From an uncultured Actinomycetes bacterium (GTDB taxonomy: Bacteria > Actinomycetota > Actinomycetes > Nanopelagicales > Nanopelagicaceae), in contig CAIRHO010000067.1 in the NCBI GenBank assembly GCA_903878415.1, positions 1-64,000 on the forward strand: a stretch of 64,000 nucleotides of DNA, in the 5' to 3' direction. Below the pieces are notes generated by a model, which saw nothing but the letters and a program-made list of their open reading frames with translations, did no database searches and was not told the DNA's origin. Made by a program: the position numbers and the translations under genes. This document shows, piece by piece, positions 7,897-18,784 of the stretch (its first letter is position 1; every line of letters starts with the position of its first letter).

Positions 7897-7926
7897 GTGG
7901 GAGGGCCGCGCAAGCCCGCTAACCAC
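7897..7926 (+). promoter_or_regulatory. Putative L1-binding leader between rplK and rplA
   Basis: In the 92-base spacer, GTGG (7897-7900) pairs with CCAC (7923-7926). An inner helix GGGC (7903-7906)/GCCC (7914-7917) is separated from it by an asymmetric internal loop (GA against GCTAA). Two helices flanking a purine-rich internal loop resemble the L1 site on 23S rRNA and mRNA. Such a site would allow L1 to repress its own translation. The assignment is from shape and position only. Confidence 0.45.
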
Positions 7927-7954
7927 AACTTCCAACAACCGAAAAGAGAAGCAA

Positions 7955-8665
7955 ATGAAGCGCAGTAAGAAATATAAAGCAGCAGCTGAGAAAGTTAACG
8001 CTGACCTGCTTTACACACCACTAACTGCAATGCAGTTAGTTAAAGAAACCACAGTTACAAAGTATGACTCGAGCATTGAAATTGCTCTCGTACTTGGCGT
8101 TGACCCAAAGAAAGCTGATCAAACAGTACGAAGCACAGTTAACCTGCCACACGGAACTGGTAAAACTGCTCGCGTACTTGTATTCGCAGCTGGAGAACGC
8201 GCTGATGAAGCTCGTGCAGCTGGCGCCGATATTGTCGGTGCAGATGAATTAATTGAAGAAGTTGCAAAGGGCCGTCTTGATTACGATGCAGTTGTTTCAA
8301 CACCAGACCTAATGGGCAAAGTTGGACGACTCGGTAAAGTACTTGGACCTCGCGGTTTAATGCCTAACCCAAAGACCGGAACAGTTACAACTGATGTAAC
8401 AAAAGCGGTTAACGATATTAAAGGCGGAAAGATTGAATTCCGCGTTGATAAGAATTCAAACTTGCATTTCTTAATCGGAAAGGCTTCATTCACTGCAGAA
8501 CAACTTGCAGAGAACTACGCAGCTGCGATTGAAGAAATTATGCGCGCAAAGCCAGCATCATCAAAGGGACGCTTCATTAAGAAGTCAGTAGTTTCCTCAA
8601 CGATGGGACCTGGAATTGCGTTAGATCCAAACTTCGCTCGCGAAGGTGGATCCGCGATTCAATAA
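7955..8665 (+). CDS. rplA: 50S ribosomal protein L1
   Basis: 236 aa. [13 protein letters not shown] opens the protein. The two-domain L1 fold is shown by [29 protein letters not shown] in domain [25 protein letters not shown] in domain II, and the return to domain I ending near SSTMGPGI. L1 forms the mobile stalk at the ribosomal E site and is a classical translational repressor of the L11-L1 operon. GAGAAGC precedes the ATG. Confidence 0.98.
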   Translation: MKRSKKYKAAAEKVNADLLYTPLTAMQLVKETTVTKYDSSIEIALVLGVDPKKADQTVRSTVNLPHGTGKTARVLVFAAGERADEARAAGADIVGADELIEEVAKGRLDYDAVVSTPDLMGKVGRLGKVLGPRGLMPNPKTGTVTTDVTKAVNDIKGGKIEFRVDKNSNLHFLIGKASFTAEQLAENYAAAIEEIMRAKPASSKGRFIKKSVVSSTMGPGIALDPNFAREGGSAIQ

Positions 8666-8702
8666 TTACCCTGCTTCCAAGCGGGATTAGCGAGTTTGAC
8701 TG

Positions 8703-8729
8703 GGCTAGGACTTATGTCCTAGCCTTCGT
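8703..8729 (+). terminator. Hairpin after rplA (terminator or first stem of the L10 leader)
   Basis: An 8-bp perfect stem GGCTAGGA (8703-8710)/TCCTAGCC (8717-8724) has loop CTTATG. The following bases TTCGTC are not a strong T tract, so it is either a weak terminator for rplKA or the first helix of the rplJ leader RNA that begins immediately after. Confidence 0.5.
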
Positions 8730-8735
8730 CATCTC

Positions 8736-8849
8736 ACCAGAGACTGCTGGTTTCGGTTACGAAAGTGATCGAAGTAAATGTCGAAAGACAGCCCGCATAG
8801 GTTCGATACGAGATTTATCCCGTACGCATCTATGCGTGACGGGATTTTT
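8736..8849 (+). promoter_or_regulatory. L10 leader RNA with attenuator terminator
   Basis: The stretch starting CCAGAGACTGCTGG (8737-8750) resembles the L10(L12)4-binding motif of bacterial L10 leaders. Downstream, ATCCCGT (8817-8823) pairs with ACGGGAT (8839-8845) and ACGCAT (8824-8829) with ATGCGT (8832-8837). One bulged G lies between the helices, and TTTTT follows at 8845-8849: a strong intrinsic terminator about 40 nt before rplJ. The layout supports autogenous control of rplJL, with L10 binding deciding whether the terminator forms. The mechanism is inferred from the known family. Confidence 0.65.
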
Positions 8850-8890
8850 ACATTTACGGTAAAAAGTTTTACTTAATGAAAGGAAGCCAA

Positions 8891-9526
8891 ATGGCTCGCC
8901 CTGATAAGTCAGCTGCGGTTGCGGAGTTGGTCGAAGATTTTCGATCTGCACAAGCAACTGTATTGACTGAGTATCGCGGATTATCCGTGACCTCAATGAA
9001 GGCGCTACGTCGTTCACTTGGTGCAGATACTAAGTACTCCGTAGTTAAAAACACTTTGACAAAGATCGCTGCAAAAGAAGCAGGCGTTTCGGTTCCTGAT
9101 GAACTTCTTAAGGGACCATCCGCAGTTGCCTTTATTAAAGGTGATCCGATTACAGCTGCAAAGAGTTTGAAGAACTTCCAAAAAGAAAATCCATTACTTG
9201 TAATCAAGGGTGGAATCTTCGAAGGTAAATCAATCTCAGTTGCCGAAATCATGAAACTCGCAGATCTCGAATCTCGCGAAGTTCTATTGGCAAAGCTTGC
9301 TGGTGCGATGAAAGCATCGCTTGCTAAAGCAGCTCGTTCATTTGATGCACTTCGCATTAAACGCGAAGCCGAAAGCGGAACCCCAACACCAGCTCCAGTT
9401 GCAGAAGTTGTTGCAGAAGTTGTTGCAGAAGCTCCAGTAGCAGAAGTTGTTGCAGAAGCTCCAGTAGCAGAAGTTGTTGCAGAAGCTCCGGCTGAAAGTG
9501 CACCAGAAGCAACCCCTGAAAATTAA
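8891..9526 (+). CDS. rplJ: 50S ribosomal protein L10
   Basis: 211 aa, beginning [17 protein letters not shown]. The N-terminal rRNA/L11-binding domain includes [18 protein letters not shown]. An alanine-rich helix that would bind L7/L12 dimers follows near 145-165. The C-terminal 45 residues are an unusual tail of APVAEVVAE repeats. The ATG at 8891 is chosen over the in-frame ATG at 8876 because AAAGGA (8879-8884) is the ribosome site for 8891 and homology begins there. Confidence 0.96.
   Translation: MARPDKSAAVAELVEDFRSAQATVLTEYRGLSVTSMKALRRSLGADTKYSVVKNTLTKIAAKEAGVSVPDELLKGPSAVAFIKGDPITAAKSLKNFQKENPLLVIKGGIFEGKSISVAEIMKLADLESREVLLAKLAGAMKASLAKAARSFDALRIKREAESGTPTPAPVAEVVAEVVAEAPVAEVVAEAPVAEVVAEAPAESAPEATPEN
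9392..9484 (+). repeat. 27-bp tandem repeats in the 3' end of rplJ
   Basis: Three copies of a 27-bp unit (9392-9418, 9431-9457, 9458-9484) encode APVAEVVAE, with an extra 12-bp partial copy (VVAE) between the first and second. Copies two and three are identical. The unit is in frame, so copy-number change would lengthen or shorten the L10 tail without a frameshift. Confidence 0.9.
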
Positions 9527-9555
9527 TCCCTCACCAAAAGATAAAGGAAACTAAA

Positions 9556-9939
9556 ATGGCAAAGCTAAGCACCGAAGATCTATTGTCCCAATTCAAAGAA
9601 ATGACACTTGTCGAACTCTCTGATTTCGTTAAGTCATTCGAAACTGAATTTGATGTAACTGCAGCAGCTCCAGTAGCAGCAGCAGGCGGCGGCGCAGCAG
9701 CAGGCGGCGAAGCAGCAGCAGCTCAAGAAGACTTCACAGTTATTCTTGAAGAAGCTGGTTCACAGAAGATTGCAGTTATTAAAGAAGTACGTGCACTTAA
9801 CTCCAGCCTTGGTTTGAAAGAAGCCAAGGATCTAGTTGATGCAACTCCAGCAACTTTGCTTGAGAAGGCTTCTAAAGAAACTGCTGAAAAGGCAAAGGCC
9901 GCTCTTGAAGCAGCTGGCGCAAAGGTCACAATCAAGTAA
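9556..9939 (+). CDS. rplL: 50S ribosomal protein L7/L12
   Basis: 127 aa. The N-terminal dimerisation domain ([22 protein letters not shown]) is followed by an alanine/glycine-rich hinge (about 38-56). The C-terminal factor-binding domain has [32 protein letters not shown]7/L12 dimers on L10 recruit EF-Tu and EF-G. It starts 29 bases after rplJ with AAAGGA and is closed by a strong terminator. Confidence 0.98.
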   Translation: MAKLSTEDLLSQFKEMTLVELSDFVKSFETEFDVTAAAPVAAAGGGAAAGGEAAAAQEDFTVILEEAGSQKIAVIKEVRALNSSLGLKEAKDLVDATPATLLEKASKETAEKAKAALEAAGAKVTIK

Positions 9940-9952
9940 CTCTGGTTTACGC

Positions 9953-9990
9953 GGTCAGGCCCCCCTTATACAGGGGGGCCTGACCTTTTT
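9953..9990 (+). terminator. Strong intrinsic terminator after rplL
   Basis: A perfect 13-bp GC-rich stem GGTCAGGCCCCCC (9953-9965)/GGGGGGCCTGACC (9973-9985) has loop TTATACA and a T5 tract (9986-9990). It separates rplJL from rpoBC, so rpoB needs its own promoter within 9991-10163. Confidence 0.95.
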
Positions 9991-10163
9991 CTAGCATAAA
10001 TGGGATAAAAATTGGACAGCCAATGGGGGTGAGAGGTAACCTGCCCCTTCGCACAAAAACCTTTGGGTCCTTGCATATAGCGGCTGAGACCTAGCGTGAG
10101 CTGTGTGGAAAAAAAGTTAGTCCGCAAGTTAAGTAGTGACAACGTACTTTGGGAGGACATATC

Positions 10164-13100
10164 TTGGCCGCGAAAAAATCAACTGCACCGTTACGCGTAT
10201 CTTTCGCCAAAATCCGGGAACCGCAAGAAGTTCCAAACCTATTAGCTCTGCAAACAGAGAGTTTTGATTGGTTACTTGGAAATGATGCTTGGCGTTCTCG
10301 ACTAGGACTTAATGATCGCGTTGGCAGAGGCGAAGTTCCAAAAACTTCTGGCCTTGAAGAAATCTTTGAAGAGATTTCACCAATCGAAGATTTTCAAGGA
10401 TCAATGTCGCTCTCCTTTAGCGATCACCGTTTCGAACCAGCGAAGTACAGCATCGCTGAATGTAAAGAGCGCGATTTAACTTACGCAGCTCCATTGTTCG
10501 TAACTGCAGAATTCACCAACAACACCACCGGTGAAATCAAATCTCAAACAGTATTTATGGGCGACTTCCCATTAATGACTCCTCGTGGAACTTTCGTAAT
10601 TAACGGAACCGAGCGCGTTGTGGTTTCACAACTTGTTCGTTCACCTGGTGTTTATTTTGAACGCACAATTGAAAAGACATCAGATAAAGATGTTTACACA
10701 ACAAAGATTATTCCTAGCCGTGGTGCATGGTTGGAATTTGAAATTGATAAGAAAGATTTCGTTGGCGTTCGTATTGACCGCAAGCGCAAACTTTCTGTAA
10801 CAGTATTCTTAAAAGCACTTGGTTGGACTGATGAACAAGTTGCATCTGAATTCGGCGATTACGAATCAATGAAGCAAACACTTGAGAAGGACACTGTTCA
10901 TACTCAAGATGAAGCGCTTCTTGATATCTATCGCAAGATGCGTCCAGGTGAACCACCAACTAAAGAAGCTGCACAAAACTTAATTGAAAATCTTTACTTC
11001 AACCCAAAGCGTTATGACTTGGCCAAGGTCGGTCGCTTTAAGTTGAATAAGAAGCTCGGTCTAGATCATGAGCTAAATAAGGGCTTAATCACTATTGAAG
11101 ATATTGTCGCGACAATTCGCTATTTAGTAGCGGTTCATAAGGGCGAAGCGCTGATGGAGTACGGCAAGCAAGTACGTGTTGAAATCGACGATATCGATCA
11201 CTTCGGTAACCGCCGTCTACGTTCTGTTGGTGAATTAATTCAAAACCAAGTGCGTACCGGTCTTTCTCGTATGGAGCGCGTTGTTCGTGAACGTATGACA
11301 ACTCAAGATGTGGAAGCTATTACGCCACAAACTTTGATCAACATCCGTCCGATCACTGCATCAATTAAAGAGTTCTTCGGAACTTCACAACTTTCACAGT
11401 TCATGGATCAAACAAATCCACTTTCTGGTTTAACGCATAAGCGTCGACTTTCAGCACTTGGACCCGGCGGTCTTTCCCGAGATCGTGCTGGTTTTGAAGT
11501 TCGTGATGTGCACCCATCGCACTACGGACGTATGTGTCCAATCGAAACTCCAGAAGGTCCAAACATTGGACTTATCGGATCGCTTGCGACATATGCACGC
11601 ATCACACCATTTGGTTTCGTAGAAACTCCTTATCGCAAAGTAACAAACGGCAAAGTTTCAGATGCTGTTGATTACTTAACTGCTGATGAAGAAGACGAAC
11701 ACGTAATCGCGCAAGCAAATGCTCCGCTAACTGAAGATAACCATTTCGCAGAACCTCGCGTATTGGTTCGTCGTCGTGGTGGCGAAGTTGAAAACATTCT
11801 TGCTGAAGAAGTTGATTACATGGATGTATCACCTCGACAGATGGTTTCGGTTGCTACCGCAATGATTCCGTTCTTAGAGCATGACGATGCAAACCGTGCG
11901 CTCATGGGTTCTAACATGATGCGTCAGGCTGTGCCGTTGATGCGTTCTGAATCTCCACTTGTCGGAACTGGTATGGAATACCGCGCAGCTATAGATGCTG
12001 GCGATGTACTTCTTGCCAAAAAGAGCGGCAAAGTTATTTCAGTTCAATCAGATGTAATTATTATCGAAGAAGAAGATGGCAAAGAAGAGTCCTACTATCT
12101 AGAGAAGTTCATTCGCTCAAACCAGAGCACTTCTCGAAATCAGAAAGTGCTCGTTAATGCTGGCGACAAAGTAGCGGCCGGTCAAGCAATTGCCGATGGT
12201 CCATGTACCGATAAAGGTGAAATGGCGCTTGGTAAGAACTTGCTCGTGGCATTTATGTCATGGGAAGGCCATAACTACGAAGACGCGATTATCTTGTCGC
12301 AACGTTTAGTACAAGATGACGTGCTCTCTTCTATCCATATTGAAGAGTATGAAGTTGATGCTCGCGACACCAAACTTGGTGCTGAAGAAATCACTCGCGA
12401 CATTCCTAACGTTTCTGAAGAAGTTCTCTCAGATCTTGATGAGCGTGGGATCATTCGTATCGGCGCTGATGTAGTTCCGGGCGACATTCTTGTTGGAAAG
12501 GTAACGCCAAAGGGCGAAACCGAATTAACGCCAGAAGAGCGTTTGCTCCGTGCAATTTTCGGTGAGAAAGCTCGCGAAGTTCGCGACACCTCACTCAAAG
12601 TTCCACACGGTGAAGGTGGAAAAGTAATCGGTGTAAAACTTCAAGATCTTGAAGATGGTTACGATCTTCCTGCCGGTGTTAACCAAGTAGTTCGGGTTTA
12701 CATTGCACAGAAGCGAAAGATTCAAGATGGTGACAAACTCGCAGGACGCCACGGTAACAAAGGCGTTATCTCCAAGATTTTGCCAGTTGAAGATATGCCA
12801 TTCCTTGCAGATGGAACTCCAGTAGATGTTGTTCTTAATCCGCTCGGTGTTCCTGGTCGCATGAACGTTGGTCAAGTTCTTGAAACTCACTTAGGTTGGG
12901 TTGCAAAGAGTGGCTGGCAAGTAAGTGGCGATAAGGAAGATTGGCAGAAGCGAATGCACACCATCGGTGCTGCATCAGCTGCGCCAAATACCAACATCGC
13001 AACTCCAGTATTCGACGGCGCTCGCGAAGATGAAATTCAAGGTCTACTTGGATCAACACTTCCAAATGCTGATGGAATGCAACTTGTTGGACCAAACGGA

Positions 13101-13613
13101 AAAGCAAAATTATTTGATGGCCGTACTGGTCAGCCATATAAAGAAGCAATCACAGTTGGTTACATGTATATCTTGAAGCTCCACCACTTGGTAGACGACA
13201 AGATTCACGCACGTTCAACTGGTCCATACTCCATGATCACCCAACAACCACTCGGTGGAAAAGCACAATTCGGTGGTCAGCGCTTCGGCGAAATGGAAGT
13301 TTGGGCGCTGGAAGCTTATGGCGCTGCGTACACCTTGCAAGAATTGCTCACAATTAAATCGGATGACGTGCTTGGTCGCGTAAAGGTTTATGAAGCGATT
13401 GTTAAGGGCGAAAACATTCCAGAGCCAGGTATCCCAGAATCATTCAAGGTACTTGTTAAGGAAATGCAATCACTATGTCTCAATGTCGAAGTGCTTTCAT
13501 CTGAAGGCGTCGCCATTGCGCTCCGTGATACCGATGAAGAAGTATTCCGAACCGCCGAAGAGTTAGGTATCAACTTGTCCCGAGTTGAACCAAGCTCTGT
13601 TGAAGAAGTTTGA
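10164..13613 (+). CDS. rpoB: DNA-directed RNA polymerase subunit beta
   Basis: 1149 aa from a TTG start at 10164. GGGAGG (10151-10156) sits seven bases upstream, which rules out the in-frame TTG at 10149 that would place that site inside the gene. The rifampicin-binding cluster reads [32 protein letters not shown] with the sensitive-type D, H and S residues. GRHGNKGV and the C-terminal [18 protein letters not shown] are also present. Beta forms one pincer and much of the active site. The gap to rpoC is 14 bases with GGAG. Confidence 0.98.
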   Translation: MAAKKSTAPLRVSFAKIREPQEVPNLLALQTESFDWLLGNDAWRSRLGLNDRVGRGEVPKTSGLEEIFEEISPIEDFQGSMSLSFSDHRFEPAKYSIAECKERDLTYAAPLFVTAEFTNNTTGEIKSQTVFMGDFPLMTPRGTFVINGTERVVVSQLVRSPGVYFERTIEKTSDKDVYTTKIIPSRGAWLEFEIDKKDFVGVRIDRKRKLSVTVFLKALGWTDEQVASEFGDYESMKQTLEKDTVHTQDEALLDIYRKMRPGEPPTKEAAQNLIENLYFNPKRYDLAKVGRFKLNKKLGLDHELNKGLITIEDIVATIRYLVAVHKGEALMEYGKQVRVEIDDIDHFGNRRLRSVGELIQNQVRTGLSRMERVVRERMTTQDVEAITPQTLINIRPITASIKEFFGTSQLSQFMDQTNPLSGLTHKRRLSALGPGGLSRDRAGFEVRDVHPSHYGRMCPIETPEGPNIGLIGSLATYARITPFGFVETPYRKVTNGKVSDAVDYLTADEEDEHVIAQANAPLTEDNHFAEPRVLVRRRGGEVENILAEEVDYMDVSPRQMVSVATAMIPFLEHDDANRALMGSNMMRQAVPLMRSESPLVGTGMEYRAAIDAGDVLLAKKSGKVISVQSDVIIIEEEDGKEESYYLEKFIRSNQSTSRNQKVLVNAGDKVAAGQAIADGPCTDKGEMALGKNLLVAFMSWEGHNYEDAIILSQRLVQDDVLSSIHIEEYEVDARDTKLGAEEITRDIPNVSEEVLSDLDERGIIRIGADVVPGDILVGKVTPKGETELTPEERLLRAIFGEKAREVRDTSLKVPHGEGGKVIGVKLQDLEDGYDLPAGVNQVVRVYIAQKRKIQDGDKLAGRHGNKGVISKILPVEDMPFLADGTPVDVVLNPLGVPGRMNVGQVLETHLGWVAKSGWQVSGDKEDWQKRMHTIGAASAAPNTNIATPVFDGAREDEIQGLLGSTLPNADGMQLVGPNGKAKLFDGRTGQPYKEAITVGYMYILKLHHLVDDKIHARSTGPYSMITQQPLGGKAQFGGQRFGEMEVWALEAYGAAYTLQELLTIKSDDVLGRVKVYEAIVKGENIPEPGIPESFKVLVKEMQSLCLNVEVLSSEGVAIALRDTDEEVFRTAEELGINLSRVEPSSVEEV

Positions 13614-13627
13614 GGAGATAAATAACT

Positions 13628-16600
13628 ATGTTAGATGTCAACTTTTTCGATGAATTAAGAATCGGTCTCGCTTCGGCGCAAAATATTCGTGAGTGGTCCT
13701 TTGGTGAAGTTAAGAAGCCAGAGACCATCAACTACCGCACACTCAAGCCAGAAAAAGATGGTCTCTTCGACGAAAAGATCTTCGGACCAACTCGTGACTG
13801 GGAATGTTATTGCGGTAAATACAAGCGCGTACGTTTCAAAGGAATTATCTGCGAACGTTGCGGCGTTGAAGTAACTCGTGCAAAAGTCCGTCGTGAACGT
13901 ATGGGTCACATCGAACTTGCAGCACCTGTAACTCACATCTGGTATTTCAAAGGCGTGCCATCCCGACTTGGTTACTTACTTGATCTCGCTCCAAAAGATC
14001 TAGAAAAGGTAATTTATTTCGCGGCATACATGATCACTGAAGTTGATGCCGAACTTCGTGAAGAAGATTTGCCAAAACTCGAGAAGAAGTTGAACTCAGA
14101 CATTAAAAAGATTGAAACTCGTCGCGATGTTGAATTAGCTGGACGTCAACAGAAGTTCGAAATAGATCTCGCTGAATTAGAAGCTGAAGATGCAAAAGCT
14201 GATCAGAAGCGAAAAATCCGGGAAGGCGCAGAGCGTGAATTGAAGCAAATTCGCGAACGCGCACAACGCGAGCTCGATCGCATCCAAGAAGTTTGGACTC
14301 GCTTCAAGAATCTTAAAGTTCAAGATCTCGAAGGTGACGAAAACCTTTATCGCGAAATGCGCGATCGTTTCGGAATGTATTTCAAGGGTGCAATGGGCGC
14401 AGCTGCAATTCAAGCCCGACTACGCACTTTCGATCTGCAATCAGAATTTGATAAGTTAAATGATTTAAGCCAGACCGGTAAGGGTCAGAAGAAGACTCGT
14501 GCGATCAAGCGTCTTAAAGTCGTTAACTCATTCCTTAACACATCAAACGCTCCAGAATCTATGGTGCTTGATTGTGTTCCAGTCATTCCACCTGATCTTC
14601 GCCCAATGGTTCAACTCGATGGCGGACGATTCGCAACTTCAGATCTAAACGATCTTTATCGTCGCGTAATCAACCGTAATAATCGTTTGAAGCGTTTGGT
14701 TGATCTTGGTGCACCAGAAATTATCGTTAATAACGAAAAGCGTATGTTGCAGGAAGCTGTTGATGCGCTATTTGATAACGGTCGTCGTGGTCGCCCAGTA
14801 ACTGGACCAGGAAACCGTCCCCTTAAATCACTTTCAGACATGCTTAAAGGTAAGCAAGGTCGTTTCCGTCAGAACTTGCTCGGAAAGCGCGTTGACTACT
14901 CTGGCCGTTCAGTAATCGTTGTTGGTCCACAACTCAAGTTGCACCAATGCGGTCTACCTAAACAAATGGCACTTGAATTATTCAAACCATTCGTGATGAA
15001 GCGTTTAGTTGATTTGAACCACGCACAAAATATTAAATCTGCAAAGCGCATGGTGGAACGTTCACGTGCAGTTGTATGGGATGTTTTGGAAGAAGTTATT
15101 GCCGAGCATCCAGTACTGCTAAACCGTGCACCTACCTTGCACCGCTTAGGTATCCAAGCTTTCGAACCACAACTAATCGAAGGTAAAGCGATCCAAATTC
15201 ACCCACTCGTATGTACTGCATTTAACGCAGACTTCGACGGTGACCAGATGGCGGTACACGTGCCACTTTCTGCAGAAGCGCAAGCCGAAGCCCGTATTTT
15301 GATGTTGTCTTCAAACAACATTCTTTCGCCAGCAAGCGGACGACCACTCACTGCCCCTACTCAGGACATGGTGCTTGGTCTCTACTACTTAACATCACTT
15401 CGCGAGAATGAATTAGGTGAAGGACGTATCTTCTCCTCAATCTCAGAAGCGTTAATGGCGCACGATCAAAATTCAGTATCTCTACAAGCGAAAGTAAAGA
15501 TTCGTATTGCGGAGAACGGCGTAATCGCAACTCGCGAAACAACTCTTGGCCGCGCACTATTTAATGAAGTGTTGCCAGAAGGATTCCCATATGTTGATTA
15601 TGACGTTACCAAGAAGTTACTTGGTTTGATCGTTGATAATCTTGCAGAAGGTTATCCAAAGGTTGTTGTGGCTAACGTTCTTGATGGACTTAAAGAACTT
15701 GGCTTCCACTGGGCTACTCGTGCCGGTGCCACAATTGGTATCGAAGACTTTGTAACTCCATCTCGTAAATTGGAAATCTTGGAAAGCTACGAAACTCGTG
15801 CTGACAAGGTTCAATCCCAATACGAAAAGGGACTTATTACCGATGACGAACGTCGTCAAGAGTTAATTGAAATCTGGACCCAAGCAACTAACGAAGTTGC
15901 GAAGGAAATGGAAGAGAACTTCCCTCGGACAAACCCAGTTTGGATGATGGTTTACTCCGGTGCTCGTGGAAACATGATGCAAATCCGTCAGATCGCAGGT
16001 ATGCGCGGACTTGTAGCTAACCCAAAGGGTGAAATTATTCCGCGTCCAATTAAATCTAACTTCCGCGAAGGTCTATCGGTACTTGAGTACTTCATTTCAA
16101 CTCACGGTGCTCGAAAAGGTCTTGCTGATACTGCGTTACGTACTGCGGACTCGGGTTACCTAACTCGTCGTCTCTGCGACGTGGCCCAAGATGTCATCAT
16201 CCGCGAAGAAGATTGCGGTACCGAACGTGGCTTAATGGCAGCAATTGCTACTAAGTCATCAACCGGTGCGCTAACTCGTGATGAACACGTTGAAACTTCA
16301 ATTTACGGACGCACACTTGCTGAAGATATTTCAGTAGCTGGCAAAGTACTTGTTGCTGCTGGCACCGATCTCGGTGACCGGATCATCGATGTACTTGTTG
16401 CTGCTGGTGTTGCTGAAGTTAAAGTTCGCTCAGTTCTAACTTGCGATAGCAAAGTCGGACAATGCGGTAAGTGCTACGGCCGATCAATGGCTACTGGCAA
16501 AATCGTGGATGTCGGCGAAGCTGTTGGAATTATCGCTGCGCAATCAATTGGTGAACCTGGAACTCAGCTCACAATGCGTACCTTCCACACTGGTGGTGCA

Positions 16601-17464
16601 ATGCTTTCAGGTGAAACTCAAATCACCCATGGTTTGCCTCGTATCGTTGAACTCTTCGAAGCTCGTACACCTAAGGGTGTTGCGCCAATTGCAGAAACTG
16701 CTGGCGTAGTTAGCTTCTTGGAAGATGCAAAGGGTAAGAAGATCATTGTGACCCCAGACGATGGCAGCGAAGCAGTTGCTTACCCAATTACACGTCGTCA
16801 AAAACTTAAGGTCGAAGATGGCCAACGAGTTACTGTCGGTGAAGTAATGGTGGTTGGCGCAATTGATCCGAAGCAAGTACTTCGTATCCTTGGCCCACGC
16901 CAAACTCAAATTCACTTAGTGAATGAAATCCAAGAGGTTTATCGATCTCAGGGTGTAAATATTCACGATAAGCACATTGAAATTATTGTGCGTCAAATGT
17001 TGAAGCGAATCACCGTTCTTGAACCAGGTGACGCTGATATGTTGCCAGGCGAATTAGTTGACCGGCTCCGATTCGAAGCTGAAAACCGTAAAGCGGTTGC
17101 AGCTGGTGGAAAAGCAGCTTCAGGTCGCCCAGAACTTATGGGTATCACTAAAGCATCGCTTGCAACTGAATCTTGGTTATCAGCTGCTTCGTTCCAAGAA
17201 ACAACTCGCGTACTTACCGATGCAGCGTTGTCGGAGAAGAGCGATCCACTTCTTGGCCTCAAAGAGAACGTCATCATCGGAAAACTTATCCCGGCAGGTA
17301 CAGGTCTTGCTCGTTATCGCAACGTGCGAGTTGAACCTACTGAGGAAGCTAAGGCCGCGGTTTACGCAGCTTACGATGAATATGACTTCACACCATTTGA
17401 ACAATCAGGTTCAGGTGAAGCAATTCGTCTCGATGAATTCGAATCGGATGCTCGCGGTAAGTAG
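13628..17464 (+). CDS. rpoC: DNA-directed RNA polymerase subunit beta-prime
   Basis: 1278 aa. The N-terminal zinc finger has CYC and CERC (around residues 60-78). A charged, helical actinobacterial-type insertion rich in E, R and K follows at about 150-230. The catalytic loop [12 protein letters not shown] binds the two magnesium ions. A second zinc site is formed by CGTE and [13 protein letters not shown]. The trigger-loop region [26 protein letters not shown] is intact. It is cotranscribed with rpoB and followed by a bidirectional-looking terminator. Confidence 0.98.
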   Translation: MLDVNFFDELRIGLASAQNIREWSFGEVKKPETINYRTLKPEKDGLFDEKIFGPTRDWECYCGKYKRVRFKGIICERCGVEVTRAKVRRERMGHIELAAPVTHIWYFKGVPSRLGYLLDLAPKDLEKVIYFAAYMITEVDAELREEDLPKLEKKLNSDIKKIETRRDVELAGRQQKFEIDLAELEAEDAKADQKRKIREGAERELKQIRERAQRELDRIQEVWTRFKNLKVQDLEGDENLYREMRDRFGMYFKGAMGAAAIQARLRTFDLQSEFDKLNDLSQTGKGQKKTRAIKRLKVVNSFLNTSNAPESMVLDCVPVIPPDLRPMVQLDGGRFATSDLNDLYRRVINRNNRLKRLVDLGAPEIIVNNEKRMLQEAVDALFDNGRRGRPVTGPGNRPLKSLSDMLKGKQGRFRQNLLGKRVDYSGRSVIVVGPQLKLHQCGLPKQMALELFKPFVMKRLVDLNHAQNIKSAKRMVERSRAVVWDVLEEVIAEHPVLLNRAPTLHRLGIQAFEPQLIEGKAIQIHPLVCTAFNADFDGDQMAVHVPLSAEAQAEARILMLSSNNILSPASGRPLTAPTQDMVLGLYYLTSLRENELGEGRIFSSISEALMAHDQNSVSLQAKVKIRIAENGVIATRETTLGRALFNEVLPEGFPYVDYDVTKKLLGLIVDNLAEGYPKVVVANVLDGLKELGFHWATRAGATIGIEDFVTPSRKLEILESYETRADKVQSQYEKGLITDDERRQELIEIWTQATNEVAKEMEENFPRTNPVWMMVYSGARGNMMQIRQIAGMRGLVANPKGEIIPRPIKSNFREGLSVLEYFISTHGARKGLADTALRTADSGYLTRRLCDVAQDVIIREEDCGTERGLMAAIATKSSTGALTRDEHVETSIYGRTLAEDISVAGKVLVAAGTDLGDRIIDVLVAAGVAEVKVRSVLTCDSKVGQCGKCYGRSMATGKIVDVGEAVGIIAAQSIGEPGTQLTMRTFHTGGAMLSGETQITHGLPRIVELFEARTPKGVAPIAETAGVVSFLEDAKGKKIIVTPDDGSEAVAYPITRRQKLKVEDGQRVTVGEVMVVGAIDPKQVLRILGPRQTQIHLVNEIQEVYRSQGVNIHDKHIEIIVRQMLKRITVLEPGDADMLPGELVDRLRFEAENRKAVAAGGKAASGRPELMGITKASLATESWLSAASFQETTRVLTDAALSEKSDPLLGLKENVIIGKLIPAGTGLARYRNVRVEPTEEAKAAVYAAYDEYDFTPFEQSGSGEAIRLDEFESDARGK

Positions 17465-17476
17465 TAATTAGAAATT

Positions 17477-17507
17477 AAGCCCGTCTCTTAATTGAGGCGG
17501 GCTTTTT
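17477..17507 (+). terminator. Terminator after rpoC
   Basis: AAGCCCGTCTC (17477-17487) pairs with GAGGCGGGCTT (17494-17504), one G-U pair, loop TTAATT, then a T tract. Because the downstream gene converges, the A residues on the 5' side could also serve it as a terminator on the minus strand. Confidence 0.9.
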
Positions 17508-17510
17508 TAA

Positions 17511-18149
17511 TTAACGAATAATCACAATCACTGCAGCTGCGAAGTGAGTTAAGAATGCAGCAGCGGTCATTGCATGAAATAATTCGTGAAAGCCAAACCA
17601 GTTGATTGAGAAATTAGGTTTCTTCAACGCGTAAATAATTCCGCCAGCAGAGTAGAGAACGCCACCAGTAAGAATTAAAACAAAAACTGCAACGCCGCCA
17701 ACTTTCCAGAAAGTCGGAAGATAGAAAACTGCGGCCCAACCAAGTGCAATATAGATTGGTACGTATAACCAACGCGGCGCATTAATCCAAGCGATTCTAA
17801 ATACCGCTGCTGCTAAAGCGCCGCCCCAAACTGCGGAGAGCAAAATGATTGCTTGATTTTTCTCGAGCAAGAAGATTGCAAATGGTGTGTATGTGCCAGC
17901 GATAAGAATTGGAATATTTGCGTGATCAATTCTGCGCCAGAGCGCATGTGGACCAGGTTTCCATTTCACGCGGTGATAGAGCGCGCTACAAGTAAAGAGC
18001 GTTACGGCGGTAAGGGTGAAGATGCCAGCGGTGATGCGACCGCGAAGTTCACCGGCGATAGTTACCAAGATCAGCCCAGCCACCAGCGAGATTGGGGACA
18101 TAACGAGGTGAATTACCCCTCGAAGACGGGGTTTTTCCAGGATTTTGGC
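17511..18149 (-). CDS. Hemolysin III / PAQR-family membrane protein
   Basis: 212 aa from the ATG at 18149 (MAKILEKPRLRGVIHL); an upstream ATG at 18164 would add five residues. Seven hydrophobic segments are visible. The family motifs are SALYHR, RRIDHANIPILIAGTYTP and HELFHAMTA, whose histidines are thought to bind metal. Despite the name, most bacterial members have no shown hemolytic activity. The minus strand has TATGCT seven bases before the 18149 ATG, which fits a leaderless transcript from that start. It converges on rpoC. Confidence 0.88.
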   Translation of the reverse strand, partial: AKILEKPRLRGVIHLVMSPISLVAGLILVTIAGELRGRITAGIFTLTAVTLFTCSALYHRVKWKPGPHALWRRIDHANIPILIAGTYTPFAIFLLEKNQAIILLSAVWGGALAAAVFRIAWINAPRWLYVPIYIALGWAAVFYLPTFWKVGGVAVFVLILTGGVLYSAGGIIYALKKPNFSINWFGFHELFHAMTAAAFLTHFAAAVIVIIR

Positions 18150-18263
18150 CATTTCGGCAAGCATAAGGGCTTGGCCCGGAAATCACGGGCGGCGTGTCGG
18201 GAGGGCAAAAAGGGCCTTTTTCTAGGGGAGCAGGAGTAATGGACCGTTTTGACCTTACCTATA

Positions 18264-18296
18264 GGCGTGAGTTACTCTCACGCCCTGCTCTTTTTT
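18264..18296 (+). terminator. Hairpin with T tract in the rpsL upstream region
   Basis: GGCGTGAG (18264-18271) pairs with CTCACGCC (18277-18284), loop TTACT. GAGCAGG (18230-18236) can also pair with CCTGCTC (18284-18290), sharing C18284 with the inner stem, just before TTTTTT (18291-18296). This is either a terminator of upstream transcription or an attenuator in the str leader. Confidence 0.5.
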
Positions 18297-18358
18297 ACGA
18301 GAGAGCTATTCCAATCTGCAGATTTCTCTGTAGTTAATTGCGAATTAATTTCGACACA

Positions 18359-18377
18359 CCCGACCGCGTGGGTCGGG
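18359..18377 (+). promoter_or_regulatory. Hairpin immediately upstream of the rpsL ribosome site
   Basis: CCCGACC (18359-18365) pairs perfectly with GGTCGGG (18371-18377), loop GCGTG. It ends five bases before the purine-rich ribosome site (GAGATGGAGAC) and could modulate initiation of rpsL. No ligand is suggested. Confidence 0.4.
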
Positions 18378-18398
18378 AACGAGAGATGGAGACAAGTA

Positions 18399-18773
18399 GT
18401 GCCAACTATTCAGCAGCTGGTTCGTAAGGGCCGCGCCGAGAATAAAGATAAGACAACAACGCCTGCGTTAAAAGGTTCACCACAACGCCGCGGTGTTTGT
18501 ACTCGTGTTTACACAACTACTCCAAAGAAACCTAACTCTGCTTTAAGAAAAGTTGCACGTGTTCGCTTAACAAGCGGCATGGAAGTAACTGCATACATTC
18601 CAGGTGAAGGACATAACTTGCAAGAACACTCCATCGTTCTTGTTCGTGGCGGTCGCGTAAAAGATCTGCCAGGTGTTCGTTACAAAATTGTACGTGGATC
18701 TCTTGATACCCAAGGTGTTAAAGATCGTAAGCAATCACGTAGTCGCTACGGCACTAAACGAGAAAAGAAGTAG
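18399..18773 (+). CDS. rpsL: 30S ribosomal protein S12
   Basis: 124 aa from a GTG at 18399 ([12 protein letters not shown]), the universal S12 N-terminus; upstream in-frame codons do not belong to the protein. [18 protein letters not shown] and [15 protein letters not shown] are the decoding-centre loops, and both lysines linked to streptomycin sensitivity are wild type. GATGGAGAC precedes the start. First gene of the str operon. Confidence 0.98.
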   Translation: MPTIQQLVRKGRAENKDKTTTPALKGSPQRRGVCTRVYTTTPKKPNSALRKVARVRLTSGMEVTAYIPGEGHNLQEHSIVLVRGGRVKDLPGVRYKIVRGSLDTQGVKDRKQSRSRYGTKREKK

Positions 18774-18784
18774 GGGATATATAA

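Noticed and set aside
9392-9484. CRISPR-like spacing of repeats
   Set aside because: Repeats are contiguous, in frame, without spacers, and encode the L10 tail.
9991-10163. rpoB promoter
   Set aside because: TTGGAC at 10012 and several AT-rich hexamers exist, but no pair has acceptable spacing and -10 quality, so no promoter was called, although one must exist after the strong rplL terminator.
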